A stretch of DNA of 64,000 nt from Peribacillus frigoritolerans (GCF_040250305.1 NZ_CP158190.1:4124001-4188000); one strand, 5' to 3'; shown: positions 37,501 through 46,380, counted from the first letter of the stretch. Translations and numbers: made by a program. The notes: generated by a model not told the origin, from the sequence alone.

Positions 37501-37536
37501 AAAGGAGCTTACCCGCATTATCGGGAAAGCTCCTTT
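37501..37536 (-). terminator. Terminator of the DUF4064 gene
   Basis: AAAGGAGCTTaCCCG / CGGGAAAGCTCCTTT hairpin. Confidence 0.85.
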
Positions 37537-37570
37537 GTTTTCAAATCACAAAACTATGTATGATGCCGGA

Positions 37571-37984
37571 TCATTCAATCACTTCCACCGTTTCCCTCGG
37601 CTTCCTTACAAGGCACATGATACCCGGTACGATGAAGAAGATAAGCGGCCAAACATGAAAGATCGTCACAATGCCCGTAATGATCAATAAGATTCCGGCT
37701 CCCTTCACTTTGCCGCCTTTTAATAGAAAGATAGCGATCAAACCGCCTGACAAGGCAATGAACAGCGATATGATCCCAGCCCATAATAAGCCCATGAAAA
37801 ATTTGACTGACATATCTATCTCAGATGAAGAAAACTCCTGAGAATCTGACATTAATGAGTAGTCCACCATTTCTTTCAAATCGATACTGTTGAGATAAAC
37901 GGCCGTTATGATCGTCACGATTAAAAAAATTGCAGCGATGCTCACGCCTATGATACTTAATACGTATTCCCATGTCCGTTTCAT
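37571..37984 (-). CDS. DUF4064 family membrane protein
   Basis: 137 residues, three to four membrane helices (VLSIIGVSIAAIFLIVTIIT; FMGLLWAGIISLFIALSGGLI; GILLIITGIVTIFHVWPLIF). Matches the DUF4064 layout, including MKRTWEYVLSIIG and the short KGGKVKGAGILL loop. Function unknown. Separate unit with its own terminator. Confidence 0.8.
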   Translation of the reverse strand: MKRTWEYVLSIIGVSIAAIFLIVTIITAVYLNSIDLKEMVDYSLMSDSQEFSSSEIDMSVKFFMGLLWAGIISLFIALSGGLIAIFLLKGGKVKGAGILLIITGIVTIFHVWPLIFFIVPGIMCLVRKPRETVEVIE

Positions 37985-38154
37985 TTGCTTCGCCTCCCTG
38001 GAAAAGTCACTTATATATAATACCCAATCTGGGAAGAAATAAAAGACTTTTATTCTTTACTCCTCAAAATCTTACGAGCGTCCATTTGGCAAGGCTAATC
38101 CAATCTATCCCTGCCATAACTCGCAAACAGGAAACCGCCCCGGAGATATGGCCG

Positions 38155-38328
38155 TCACTCATCCTTCTTTTTCAATCGTTCATTTAATTCATCTTTTTTA
38201 TTTTCAAGATTATTCATTTTTGTCATATGTTTTATTAAGAAACGGATCGACTTCACAACCATTACGAATAGCAGAACTAGTAGGGCAAGGTAGAATAATT
38301 GCCATAAAATATCAACAATATTAAACAT
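38155..38328 (-). CDS. Small membrane protein, DUF4083-like
   Basis: 57 residues from ATG 38328 (AGGCGGTGA upstream). One membrane helix (ILWQLFYLALLVLLFVMVV) followed by a charged cytoplasmic helix rich in Lys, Asp and Glu. Resembles DUF4083 small proteins; no known role. Confidence 0.65.
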   Translation of the reverse strand: MFNIVDILWQLFYLALLVLLFVMVVKSIRFLIKHMTKMNNLENKKDELNERLKKKDE

Positions 38329-38494
38329 TAAGTCACCGCCTGTCTTTGAATGAATTCCGGCCAATAAAAGCAGTAAGTAAGGGCTTTTCGTACTCCGTGA
38401 TGTTCCGTAATTAAATGATAACACGATTGGCCATTACACTGAATGCAAACAACCTTTCTATAGGAATGAATAAGGAAGCACCTCCAAAGGAAAT

Positions 38495-38516
38495 AGACTC
38501 TGTTATTATCAGAGCC
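38495..38516 (-). terminator. Possible terminator of the siroheme genes
   Basis: CTCTG / CAGAG hairpin followed by a short U-run on the minus strand. Confidence 0.45.
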
Positions 38517-39964
38517 TAAAAAACATTCCTATTCACGATCAACTCCACCAATTGTTCGACAGACGGTTCATTGGGCATCATATCCAATGTAAATCCATAG
38601 TCTTTAAGTCTATTGCCGGTACTTTCCCCGATTACCCCGATGGAGGCTTGATTTAGAAGCCCTTCAACATCCACGTCTGCCTTGTTCCCATATTGCATCA
38701 GCATATCAACTGAATGCCGATTCGAAAAAAGTACCGTCCCAACAGCTTTCCCCTCCAGCATTCTCGGAAGGATTTCAAGGAATCTTTCATCGACAAATTT
38801 ATCGATTGATTGAAAATAGTCTCCGTCCCCATGAGCCGGATCTCTTTGATCTCTGTTTCGATCTCCAACAACCAACAGTGTTCCGGCTTCCGCCATCTCG
38901 TATTTGAGCTCTGCCATCAGTCCCCGTTGCTGTAAAGCCTTTTTCGATTTTCTTGATAACACATAAAGTTTCGAAGAAATCTGGCGGAAATCAATTGCAT
39001 GTTCTGTGAGTGAATCCAAGAATCCATGGACACTTTCGGGCGAAGTGAAGAGTATTCGATCATACGAAAGAAAAGAGAGCAGCTGACTTTCTTCTATTTT
39101 CACTTTTGCCGCATTCCATTTAGGAAACTCGATGACTTCGCCGCCAAGTTCATGCAGGGCCTCTGCCAAGGAACTCTTTGCCGTTCCGGTCCGGGCCACT
39201 AAAAACCGCTGTCCATATAGTGGCTTCTTTTCGAACCATTGCAGTTTTCCCCTTAGTGAAATGATATCCCCGACCAAGGTGATCGCAGGATTGCCAAGCG
39301 ATCTTTCACTTACCCTTTCGACGATATCATCCAAGGTCCCCTCGACACTTTCCTGTCTTCCATATGTGCCCCATTGAATGACGAGTGCCGGTGTGTTCCC
39401 CGGCTTTCCATGATTGATCAAATTTTCACGGATATAAGGAAGATTGGCCACACCCATATAAAAAGCGACCGTATCTATACTTTTCACAAGCCCGTTCCAA
39501 TCTATATCCTTCTTCGTTCGGTCATGGCCCGTCACCATCGCAAAGGAGTGTCCGTAATCCCGATGCGTGACGGGGACTCCTGAATACATGGATGCGGCAA
39601 TGCTGGACGTAACCCCCGGAATGACTTCGAATGGGATTCCCTCATCTTTCAACGATTCCGCTTCCTCCCCGACTCTTCCAAAAACGGCAGGGTCACCGCC
39701 TTTCAAACGGACGACCCGCTGCCCTGCCAGTGCTTTGGAAACAAGCAGCTCATTGATTTCCCCTTGGCTGATGCCAGTAGTATAAGGTGTCTTTCCACAA
39801 TATATCAATTCACAATCGAGGGTGGCAGCCTCCAACAGTTTGGGATTTAGCAATCTATCATATAAAATGACGTCCGCTTTTTCAATCGCTTTTTGGCCTT
39901 TTACGGTAATCAGGCCCACATCACCCGGACCTGCACCAACAAAATAAACCTTGCCCTTGGTCAT
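38516..39964 (-). CDS. cobA: Uroporphyrinogen-III C-methyltransferase fused to HemD-like domain
   Basis: 482 residues. Residues 1-~245 are a CobA/SUMT methyltransferase: VYFVGAGPGDVGLITVKG, RLKGGDPAVFGR, GVTSSIAASMYSGVPVTHRD, and a TPALVIQWGT segment. Residues ~250-482 look like a uroporphyrinogen-III synthase fold (LVARTGTAKSSLAEALHELGG, ILFTSPESVHGFLD, IGVIGESTGNRLKDYGF). Makes precorrin-2 for siroheme or B12. Downstream of a second, free-standing HemD; no precorrin-2 oxidase or chelatase gene is here. Confidence 0.9.
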   Translation of the reverse strand: MTKGKVYFVGAGPGDVGLITVKGQKAIEKADVILYDRLLNPKLLEAATLDCELIYCGKTPYTTGISQGEINELLVSKALAGQRVVRLKGGDPAVFGRVGEEAESLKDEGIPFEVIPGVTSSIAASMYSGVPVTHRDYGHSFAMVTGHDRTKKDIDWNGLVKSIDTVAFYMGVANLPYIRENLINHGKPGNTPALVIQWGTYGRQESVEGTLDDIVERVSERSLGNPAITLVGDIISLRGKLQWFEKKPLYGQRFLVARTGTAKSSLAEALHELGGEVIEFPKWNAAKVKIEESQLLSFLSYDRILFTSPESVHGFLDSLTEHAIDFRQISSKLYVLSRKSKKALQQRGLMAELKYEMAEAGTLLVVGDRNRDQRDPAHGDGDYFQSIDKFVDERFLEILPRMLEGKAVGTVLFSNRHSVDMLMQYGNKADVDVEGLLNQASIGVIGESTGNRLKDYGFTLDMMPNEPSVEQLVELIVNRNVF

Positions 39965-39977
39965 GCCGCACTCACCC

Positions 39978-40793
39978 CTATCTGCTTGCCATTCCCTGAT
40001 AATATTTCACCAGCTCCACCATTGCACTGCCCATCCGTTGATCTTCAGGATAAATGACCCGCTCGATTCCTTCATCGATTACCACCTGCGCCGTTACCTT
40101 TCCGACCGCAAGAGCAATTACATCTGATGCAAACAGGTCGGCTATCTTATCCTCCACGCCTTGTTCACGGACAAATCTCATTAAATTTCGCGGCTGGGGT
40201 GCACTCGTGAACACAACCGAATCGATTTTGCCTTCAAGGAGTTCTTGGATCAGCTGCTGCATCGTTTCTTTTTCGGGCGGTATATGTTCATATGGCAGAA
40301 TTTCTTTATGCTCCACTTTTTGTTCATCCAACCAGTTCATCAAAAGTGGCGCCGGATCGCCGTGAAGCTGCAAAGCGACCTTTACACCTCCTGGCAGATG
40401 ACCTTCCAGATTGCGAACAAGACCTGCCGTACTGCCATCATCATCACGGATTAATGGCTGCAGGCCAAGCTTTTTCAGCATATTCACCGTTTTATAACCC
40501 CTAGCTGCAATTTTCATAGACTTCAAGGCTTCTACGAAACGATCTCCCGCTTCCATCTTCACGGCCGTTTTATATAATAATTCCGTCCCTACTCCCGTCG
40601 TGAGGATAATCCAATCGAACTCCCCTTCCATCAACCGGGTGACATCCTCTTCCAAATGGGAATCATCAAGGAATACCGTCCCCTGTGCCGGGCGAACGAG
40701 CGGGACTCCCCCAAGATTTTGAACGATTTTACTAAGTTCTTCCGTCTTCCTTGCTCCCAATAAAGCAACGGTCCTGCCATTAAGCTTACTCAT
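39978..40793 (-). CDS. Uroporphyrinogen-III synthase-like protein
   Basis: 271 residues from ATG 40793 (GGAGG 7 nt upstream). HemD fold: TVALLGARKTEELSKIVQNL, DWIILTTGVGTELL, VVFTSAPQPRNLMRF, and IALAVGKVTAQVVIDEG. Closes the linear tetrapyrrole to uroporphyrinogen III. 13 bp upstream of the CobA fusion, so the two form one operon of the siroheme branch. It is probably a specialised copy, the housekeeping hemD normally sitting in hemAXCDBL. Confidence 0.85.
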   Translation of the reverse strand: MSKLNGRTVALLGARKTEELSKIVQNLGGVPLVRPAQGTVFLDDSHLEEDVTRLMEGEFDWIILTTGVGTELLYKTAVKMEAGDRFVEALKSMKIAARGYKTVNMLKKLGLQPLIRDDDGSTAGLVRNLEGHLPGGVKVALQLHGDPAPLLMNWLDEQKVEHKEILPYEHIPPEKETMQQLIQELLEGKIDSVVFTSAPQPRNLMRFVREQGVEDKIADLFASDVIALAVGKVTAQVVIDEGIERVIYPEDQRMGSAMVELVKYYQGMASR

Positions 40794-41054
40794 CCATGCC
40801 CCTCCTATATGTACATTCAATTAAATCCATCTCACCCATTATACAAATTTTCAGTCTTTGAAACTATAAAAAACGGATTCCGTATCAAAAACAACGCTTT
40901 TTCTTTCTTTTATCTTATATGAAATCAAACATATCAACCAAGAACTAGCATTGTTAGGTCGTATCTAAAATAAAAAAAACTTCAAATTGTATAATAATAG
41001 AAGGTCTTTTGGCATACTGAAAAAATAATGCTCTGCTGTATATAATAAACTTCG

Positions 41055-41219
41055 TTACATATTTCCAATAAGTTCGAATATAAAAGCTCCTAAACCTAAT
41101 GATAAAATCACAAAAATACTAGAAAATATAATTATGTTTTTTTTCCTTTTCAACAATCCTATAATGAAAAAAAGTAAAGATATAATGAATGAAATGATAA
41201 TTAAGATTGAAATCCCCAT
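41055..41219 (-). CDS. 54-residue membrane protein
   Basis: Reads MGISILIIISFIISLLFFII, then a Lys-rich hinge (GLLKRKKN) and a second helix IIIFSSIFVILSLGLGAFIF, ending ELIGNM. A very strong AAGGAAGGGGAGGAC precedes ATG. Two membrane helices, no family recognised. Follows the ATT-start candidate by 35 bp in the same direction. AT-rich accessory patch. Confidence 0.6.
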   Translation of the reverse strand: MGISILIIISFIISLLFFIIGLLKRKKNIIIFSSIFVILSLGLGAFIFELIGNM

Positions 41220-41254
41220 GTCCTCCCCTTCCTTTTATTAGTATTTGGTATTTT

Positions 41255-41821
41255 TCATGAGTTGGTAGTAAAAATAATTTGAAATACGTCTTCTTTATAT
41301 ATCACAAATTGAAGTAGAAAATTCCTATCCTTATCAATATATGTAATAGTTTCCCCTATTTCATCTAAGGATGAAGTAAAATTAGGACCGTATAATTCTT
41401 TAACAGTAGTCAAGTTGTCTCCGATACTAACACCTTTACTAGTCTTTATATTAGGGTTTTCAGAGACAATACTATTAACTTCATTATCCATTAAGCCAAG
41501 ATATAATTTTTCAAACTTAAAAGAATCATTATTTTCACTAGATAATAATATTGCCATACCAGGATCATTAACTAATTCCCCATAGTTATTTTTTAATTCC
41601 TTTAGTTTTAATGGGGTAATTTCATCGCCAAGATGTATCTCATTAAGTGCTTCACTCTTAAGATTAGTGCTCTTTACAAAGAAATTACTTCTTTGTATCA
41701 AGTAAAAAGGTAATAATATAACTACAATAGATACAATTATTACAATAGTAAATTTTAATGGTAAAGATTTTAATAAAAAATAACCAAAACATAAAATAAC
41801 AATAGCTCCTAAATATAAAAT
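41255..41821 (-). CDS. Membrane protein of unknown function, candidate ATT start
   Basis: 188 residues if translated from ATT at 41821, which sits 7 nt after a near-ideal GGGAGGTGAT. That frame has two N-terminal membrane helices (LGAIVILCFGYFLL and FTIVIIVSIVVILLPFYLI) and then a 145-residue soluble domain (SIVSENPNIKTSKGVSIGDN; EIGETITYIDKDRNFLLQF). The first TTG is at 41701 and has no ribosome binding site. A sequencing error or a lost start codon are alternatives. Function unknown; AT-rich accessory patch. Confidence 0.55.
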   Translation of the reverse strand: MLYLGAIVILCFGYFLLKSLPLKFTIVIIVSIVVILLPFYLIQRSNFFVKSTNLKSEALNEIHLGDEITPLKLKELKNNYGELVNDPGMAILLSSENNDSFKFEKLYLGLMDNEVNSIVSENPNIKTSKGVSIGDNLTTVKELYGPNFTSSLDEIGETITYIDKDRNFLLQFVIYKEDVFQIIFTTNS

Positions 41822-41836
41822 ATTATCACCTCCCTC

Positions 41837-42077
41837 CTAGGATTCACTAAATGTAGGAGTACCATATCCTTTAAATTTATTAAATTCAGCTTGATTATTT
41901 GTCATTTCAATTAATTTAATATACACATTCAATTGAGTGAACATTGGATATTCTTCTAGAATCCTACTCACTAAGCCCGACATAATTGCAGTAGAGTATG
42001 AAGTCAAAAGCATAACTTACAGTAGAGGTGATACAGTAAAAAAATAAACCCAAAATCAAAAATTTTATTTTAATCAT
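41837..42077 (-). pseudogene. Internally deleted subtilisin-like (S8) protease remnant
   Basis: From ATG 42077 (GGAGGA upstream) a signal peptide is read: MIKIKFLILGLFFYCITSTV then SYAFD. In another frame the rest reads TSYSTAIMSGLVSRILEEYP and continues to TAG at 41839, resembling the region around the active-site Ser of S8 proteases (GTSxST). The middle of the protease (~250+ residues with the Asp and His) is absent and the halves are out of frame. Remnant upstream of the two membrane genes. Confidence 0.6.
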
Positions 42078-42210
42078 AATATTCCTCCATTTGTATTATT
42101 TAACAACTACTCTACTTATACCAATAATAATAAAATAGTAAAATAGAACCGAAGTAATGTGAGTAATAATACCTATAATAAAATGAAAGAAGATTTTTCT
42201 CACCAATCTT

Positions 42211-42230
42211 AGAACATAATATAATGTTCT
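42211..42230. other. AT-rich palindrome in the accessory patch
   Basis: AGAACATAATATAATGTTCT, 7-bp perfect arms. It may be an operator or a chance structure. The surrounding 42078-42250 stretch holds no gene I can support. Confidence 0.3.
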
Positions 42231-42256
42231 AACAATTTACCTAGCTGGGTTTTTTC

Positions 42257-42490
42257 TATGACCAAAAAGGGGAAAGCCTTTCAAAACTATACAGAGAGAT
42301 TAAAGCGAGTGCTTGCTTGAACTTGATCGAAGGCTGAACATATTGTTTCTTTCGTGACCATTTGGTATTAAAGTGATGCACAAATAGCTAGTTGGGAAAG
42401 GAAGGCAAAACAACGAGTCTTTTGAAAATACAATAGTATATGGAACCGTAAGAATTTTTCCAATGACGAAAATGCTTATTTTATAGCGTA
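42257..42490 (+). pseudogene. Decayed IS3-type transposase orfA-like fragment
   Basis: Frame 1 begins MTKKGKAFQNYTERLKRVLA, similar to the start of IS3-family orfA proteins, then stops. Later segments in shifted frames read GIK, SDAQIASWERKAKQ, and NESFE, spaced as in orfA helix-turn-helix proteins. Several frameshifts and stops make it non-functional. No inverted repeats or orfB were found nearby. The rest of 42491-42684 shows nothing. Confidence 0.35.
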
Positions 42491-42681
42491 GGTAAACTAT
42501 TTAATAAAGCCCAAAGGAATTGTCCTTAAAGCCACTATAAATGTTCTTTGCAACACTAAATTCTCTTAAATCTTTTTATCCGAATAAAATTCGACAAGTG
42601 TTACTCTTTCCGAAATTTTATGCACTTGTTTTTTTCCCTATGAAACTTCCATTCCCTCATCTTATCTTTTCCAGTCAATAC

Positions 42682-42706
42682 AAAAAAGCTGCCATCAGGA
42701 CAGCGA
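42682..42706 (-). terminator. Terminator of the 93-residue membrane protein gene
   Basis: GCTGTCC...GGCAGC hairpin with U6 on the minus strand. Confidence 0.7.
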
Positions 42707-42727
42707 TTTTCACGATTTAACTTTTTG

Positions 42728-43009
42728 TTAATTCTTATTTATCACCCTTTGGGCAATGTGCTCCTGTTCTTTTTTTACAAAGACATCATATTGAGTGGTT
42801 TCATGGCGATTCTGAAAGTTTTCGGAGCCTAAATTCATAGGCGTTTTTGTTTTGAATTTTATCCCTTCCCTTTCCAATTTCGCAACCGCCTTATAATAAT
42901 TTTCATTCCCGAATGCTGTATAAATACATGTCCAATATTTATAGGAAATTAGTTTGGCAATTACTGCACATGCAATCACGAAGGCTAGTATTTCAATTAT
43001 TATATACAC
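42728..43009 (-). CDS. Small membrane protein of unknown function
   Basis: 93 residues from GTG 43009 (AAAGGGGG 7 nt upstream). One N-terminal helix (IEILAFVIACAVIAKLI), then a cytoplasmic domain with YYKAVAKLEREGIKFKTKTP and YDVFVKKEQEHIAQ. No family recognised with confidence. Own terminator. Confidence 0.7.
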   Translation of the reverse strand: MYIIIEILAFVIACAVIAKLISYKYWTCIYTAFGNENYYKAVAKLEREGIKFKTKTPMNLGSENFQNRHETTQYDVFVKKEQEHIAQRVINKN

Positions 43010-43098
43010 CTTTTAGCCCCCTTTCATTTCGGACTTTTGTAAAATGCCTTCCTGTACACTATATTCTTTGCCATATATAACATTTCCTTTTTAAGTAA

Positions 43099-43128
43099 AA
43101 AAAGGAGACCCCAGTTTGGGGTCTCCTT
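43099..43128 (-). terminator. Terminator of the FrnE-like gene
   Basis: AAGGAGACCCCA / TGGGGTCTCCTT hairpin with U7 on the minus strand. Confidence 0.9.
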
Positions 43129-43137
43129 CTTCATCTT

Positions 43138-43848
43138 CTATTTTTCCTTTACGTTACAAGAACCGTCCGTACAAGCGTCGCCTGTTGCTGGATCATTCAC
43201 GATTGTTAGTGGATTTTCCTCAGCCCATACTTTTTTTAGCGTATCCAGGAACGCTTCTGTTGGCTGGGCACCAGAGATTCCATACTTGCGGTTAATGACG
43301 AAGAATGGCACGCCTGTAATACCAAGCAGGCTTCCTTCTTGCTCATTTCCTCTGACCTCAGCCGTGAATGCCGTTCCTGCCAGCATGGACTCCGTCTCGG
43401 ACTTTTCAAGGCCAACCTCTTCAGCCAAACTAGCCAATGTAGCGTGATCGCCAATATGTTTGCCTTCCGTAAAGTAAGCTTTAAATAGTCGTTCATTCAT
43501 TTCTTTCTCTTTACCTTTTGATTCAGCAAAGTGCATCAAGCGGTGGGCATCGAACGAATTCGTTAAGACCACTTTGTCCAAATGATAATCGAGTCCCAAT
43601 TCTTTAGCCTGTTGAGTCAGGTTTTGGCTGTTCGCTTCCACCTGCGCTTGAGACATGCCGTATTTCTTGGCCAGCATTTCATTTTGAGTCATATTGATAT
43701 CCCGCTCAGCCTCTGGGTTCAACTCAAAACTGCGAAATGAGACTTCTACCTGATCTTTATTTTCAAACTGCTTTAACGCCTCTTCGAACCGACGCTTGCC
43801 TATATAACAGAACGGACATTGATAATCCGACCAAATTTCCACCTTCAT
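43138..43848 (-). CDS. DsbA-family oxidoreductase, FrnE type
   Basis: 236 residues. Thioredoxin-like fold with active site SDYQCPFCYIGKRRFEEAL near residue 11 and cis-Pro loop ITGVPFFVINRKYGISGAQ near 178; the C-terminal tail adds CTDGSC, as seen in several FrnE proteins. Cytosolic: no signal peptide. Implicated in oxidative-stress disulfide exchange or polyketide tailoring. AGGAGG upstream. Next to an Rrf2 regulator in the same direction. Confidence 0.9.
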   Translation of the reverse strand: MKVEIWSDYQCPFCYIGKRRFEEALKQFENKDQVEVSFRSFELNPEAERDINMTQNEMLAKKYGMSQAQVEANSQNLTQQAKELGLDYHLDKVVLTNSFDAHRLMHFAESKGKEKEMNERLFKAYFTEGKHIGDHATLASLAEEVGLEKSETESMLAGTAFTAEVRGNEQEGSLLGITGVPFFVINRKYGISGAQPTEAFLDTLKKVWAEENPLTIVNDPATGDACTDGSCNVKEK

Positions 43849-43922
43849 GTATATACCTCCTTATTTTAAATGCAATCGCATTAAGCACATTATATAATCC
43901 TGGGTATCCTCTTGCAAGGATA

Positions 43923-44378
43923 TTACCCCAGACACTCATTTTCAAAATTGGTGAAGTCGACTTTTTTCATGAATTCTTCCAATGTATAGCCCTTTAGCAG
44001 GCGCAATGTTTCCTTTTCGGCTTCGTTCATGATTTCCTCCAAAGCCGTATCCAGCTGCTTCCCGACCTCACCGCATTCGCTCGTTTCCATACAAACAAGA
44101 CATTCCGGCCGTACCGCTTGATACACATCCGCCAAAGTCAGCTGAGAGGCAGGCACCTTCAAACTATATCCGCCTTCCCGTCCTTCCTTTGTTTCGACGA
44201 TCCCCTCAGCTGCAAGCTGTGCCATCACCCTTCTTAAAAAAGTGGCGTGTGACTTCACCTTTAAGGCGATTGCCGAACTTGTCAGGAGCTTTTCGCTTTG
44301 TGCGAGCCAAACCAAAGAGTGAATGGCAATGGCAAACCGCGGCGGTCCAATTTGATTGTTTCGATTACTTGAAGACAA
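43923..44378 (-). CDS. Rrf2-family transcriptional regulator
   Basis: 151 residues from TTG 44378 (GGGGGG 6 nt upstream). Winged helix at residues 12-80 (RFAIAIHSLVWLAQ; SHATFLRRVMAQLAAEGIV; GREGGYSL), then a cysteine-bearing segment ECLVCMETSECGEVG that could be redox-sensitive or bind a metal cluster. Directly upstream of the FrnE-like gene with a 74-bp gap, so it probably regulates it in response to thiol stress. Confidence 0.85.
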   Translation of the reverse strand: MSSSNRNNQIGPPRFAIAIHSLVWLAQSEKLLTSSAIALKVKSHATFLRRVMAQLAAEGIVETKEGREGGYSLKVPASQLTLADVYQAVRPECLVCMETSECGEVGKQLDTALEEIMNEAEKETLRLLKGYTLEEFMKKVDFTNFENECLG

Positions 44379-44569
44379 GATTATCCCCCCTTACACTCTT
44401 ATCCATGGTAAGGCCATTATACTATGTTACGTGCTCCCGAACAAATGGCGCCGTTTCTCGATTTTCCGACCGTAGCGCACGATTTTATGTCCGTTTCCGG
44501 GTTCCGCAAAATAATATCCCCCTTTCGGCACCAAAACCCGGCAAACATCCTTTTGCCGGGTTTCCACTT

Positions 44570-45334
44570 CTACTGAATGATTTGTACATTTTCATATAAA
44601 TAAGCTTCTTCCGGTGCCTTTATTTTCTTCGACTCTTTTAAATCGATCACCGGTACGGGTTCCCCTTTATAGCTTCCTTTTTTTAAGGTCCCTGTAATCG
44701 TATACCAATCATTCGTCTTCATTCCTTCCACGTTTCCGTTGACCATATATCCGTATAACGTCGCATCGACCACACAGCAGGACATGGAGAGGCGGGAGAT
44801 CGCCATTTGTTTTTTCGTAAATGTATCCTCACGGTATATGAACCCCGAAATCTCTATTTCCTTCCCCTCGATCGTATCGAGGTTGTTCAGTAAATCATCC
44901 AGTACTTCAAAATAATTATCATCGGTTACGGAGATTTTCTCCCCATTCGCATGTTTCCCTGAATCATATGAACTTACCATCTGTGCCTGCTGCTTCGCCA
45001 TCCCCCTTTTCGCCAGCACTTCCCCGCTTAAGGTAAAATCGGTCAGGATGAAGCCCAGAAGAATCGGAATGAAGAACAAACTATATTTCAGGACCAGTGC
45101 GGAGGAGGAAGACTCCCCATTCGATCCGCAATCACAATGTTGTTCACCCTGTTTTTGTTTTTTCATTCGGAGAAGGCTGATTACTAAAAAAGCAAAAAGT
45201 GCCGCCAATGCATATGGAACCATCTTGGGTACAATCAATTTCGTTAAATATCCTGAAACATACAATTTGAAGATCATGAGGCCCAATCCCAGCAGCAGCA
45301 ATCCTTCAAGTCTTTGGATAAAAAAACGTTTCAT
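44570..45334 (-). CDS. ycgQ: TIGR03943-type permease partner (YcgQ-like)
   Basis: 254 residues. Two pairs of N-terminal membrane helices separated by a His/Cys-rich hydrophilic loop (QHCDCGSNGESS), then an extracytoplasmic domain with a strongly conserved SRLSMSCCVVDATLYGYMV. The paired Cys motifs suggest metal binding. It overlaps ycgR by one base, so both belong to one complex with the UPF0718 permease; the Zur-like box ahead of ycgR points to zinc limitation as the inducer. Confidence 0.82.
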   Translation of the reverse strand: MKRFFIQRLEGLLLLGLGLMIFKLYVSGYLTKLIVPKMVPYALAALFAFLVISLLRMKKQKQGEQHCDCGSNGESSSSALVLKYSLFFIPILLGFILTDFTLSGEVLAKRGMAKQQAQMVSSYDSGKHANGEKISVTDDNYFEVLDDLLNNLDTIEGKEIEISGFIYREDTFTKKQMAISRLSMSCCVVDATLYGYMVNGNVEGMKTNDWYTITGTLKKGSYKGEPVPVIDLKESKKIKAPEEAYLYENVQIIQ

Positions 45335-46344
45335 CAGAAGCCCCCCTTACTGATCAATCCGCCTGCAATCAGGCAGAGGCTGAAGACGACTGCGAAAATA
45401 AGCAGGACATACGTGACGACGAAGCTCCGTTTAAAACAGGACATCATGATCAAAACATTTTTCAGATCCAGCATGGGACCAAATACAAGGAATCCCAGTA
45501 TGGAGCCTGGCAGAAAACTATGGGAAAAGGAGGCCGCTACGAATGCATCAGCTGATGAACAGAGTGAAAGCACAAACGCAATTCCCATCATCAACGCCGT
45601 GCCTTTTATTGGCGCCTGACCAATATCGGCCATTACGGACCGATCCATGAACACCTGAAATACACTGGCAAACAAGGCCCCGATGATAAAGTATCTGCCG
45701 ACCATAAAAAACTCCTGCGAAGTATGATCAATAAAGCTTGTCCATTTACTGGACTGAATATCATGTTTATGCCCTTGTACCAGTTCCACCTTGTCCTCTT
45801 TCACCACATCTTTTGTGCTGAATATATGAATGAATAAACCTGCGATTATGGCCGTCAGGACACAAACAATGATTCTTCCATATAGAATGGCGGGATTATT
45901 TTGGAACGCATAATAAGTTGAGCCGAACACGATGACATTCAATATTGGGGCAGTTACGAGCAAGACCACACCCGCATGGACCGGGACACCCTTTTGAATC
46001 AATCTCCGGACGACCGGGATGATTGCACATTCACAAACCGGAATGATCAGCGCCGCCACTATCGCAGCAAAAATGGCTGTCAGTGGTCTTTTTGGTATCA
46101 TTCGCTGAATGATTTCTTCACTGATGAACAACTGGATGAACGATGAAGCAATGGCCCCGAGGAACAGGAAAGGAATCGACTCTAAAAACAATCCCAAAAA
46201 CACGACCAATACAGAGTGAAGCATCGGGTAGCCCGAGAAATCAATCGCTTTGGGAATGATTACATCGCCTAGAAAAAAGAATGCCAGCAGCAAAAACAGC
46301 AGAATCAATAACAGCAAATTTCCCGTGTAGCGTTTCAAAAGCAT
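45334..46344 (-). CDS. ycgR: UPF0718/DUF318 permease (YcgR-like)
   Basis: 336 residues, about eight membrane helices. COG0701-type motif IPVCECAIIPVVRRLIQKGVP near residue 100 with the conserved Cys, and the mid-protein CSSADAFVAASFSH with a second Cys. A His-rich loop lies between (VQGHKHDIQSS). Predicted metal or small-molecule transporter working with YcgQ. GAGGTGG precedes ATG. The 21-bp palindrome at 46360-46380 immediately upstream fits a Zur operator. Confidence 0.85.
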   Translation of the reverse strand: MLLKRYTGNLLLLILLFLLLAFFFLGDVIIPKAIDFSGYPMLHSVLVVFLGLFLESIPFLFLGAIASSFIQLFISEEIIQRMIPKRPLTAIFAAIVAALIIPVCECAIIPVVRRLIQKGVPVHAGVVLLVTAPILNVIVFGSTYYAFQNNPAILYGRIIVCVLTAIIAGLFIHIFSTKDVVKEDKVELVQGHKHDIQSSKWTSFIDHTSQEFFMVGRYFIIGALFASVFQVFMDRSVMADIGQAPIKGTALMMGIAFVLSLCSSADAFVAASFSHSFLPGSILGFLVFGPMLDLKNVLIMMSCFKRSFVVTYVLLIFAVVFSLCLIAGGLISKGGF

Positions 46345-46359
46345 ATTTAACCACCTCGC

Positions 46360-46380
46360 AAATCATAATTATTACGATTT
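46360..46380. promoter_or_regulatory. Zur-type operator
   Basis: AAATCATAATTATTACGATT(T) differs at one position from the Bacillus Zur palindrome AAATCGTAATNATTACGATT. It lies between a possible -10 (TATACT, 46398-46403) and the ycgR ribosome binding site, a position where binding would block transcription. Confidence 0.75.

Noticed and set aside
38010..38040. GGGTAT-type sigma-B promoter before the DUF4064 gene
   Set aside because: A -10-like GGGTAT is present on the minus strand but no acceptable -35 is found at 12-15 nt.
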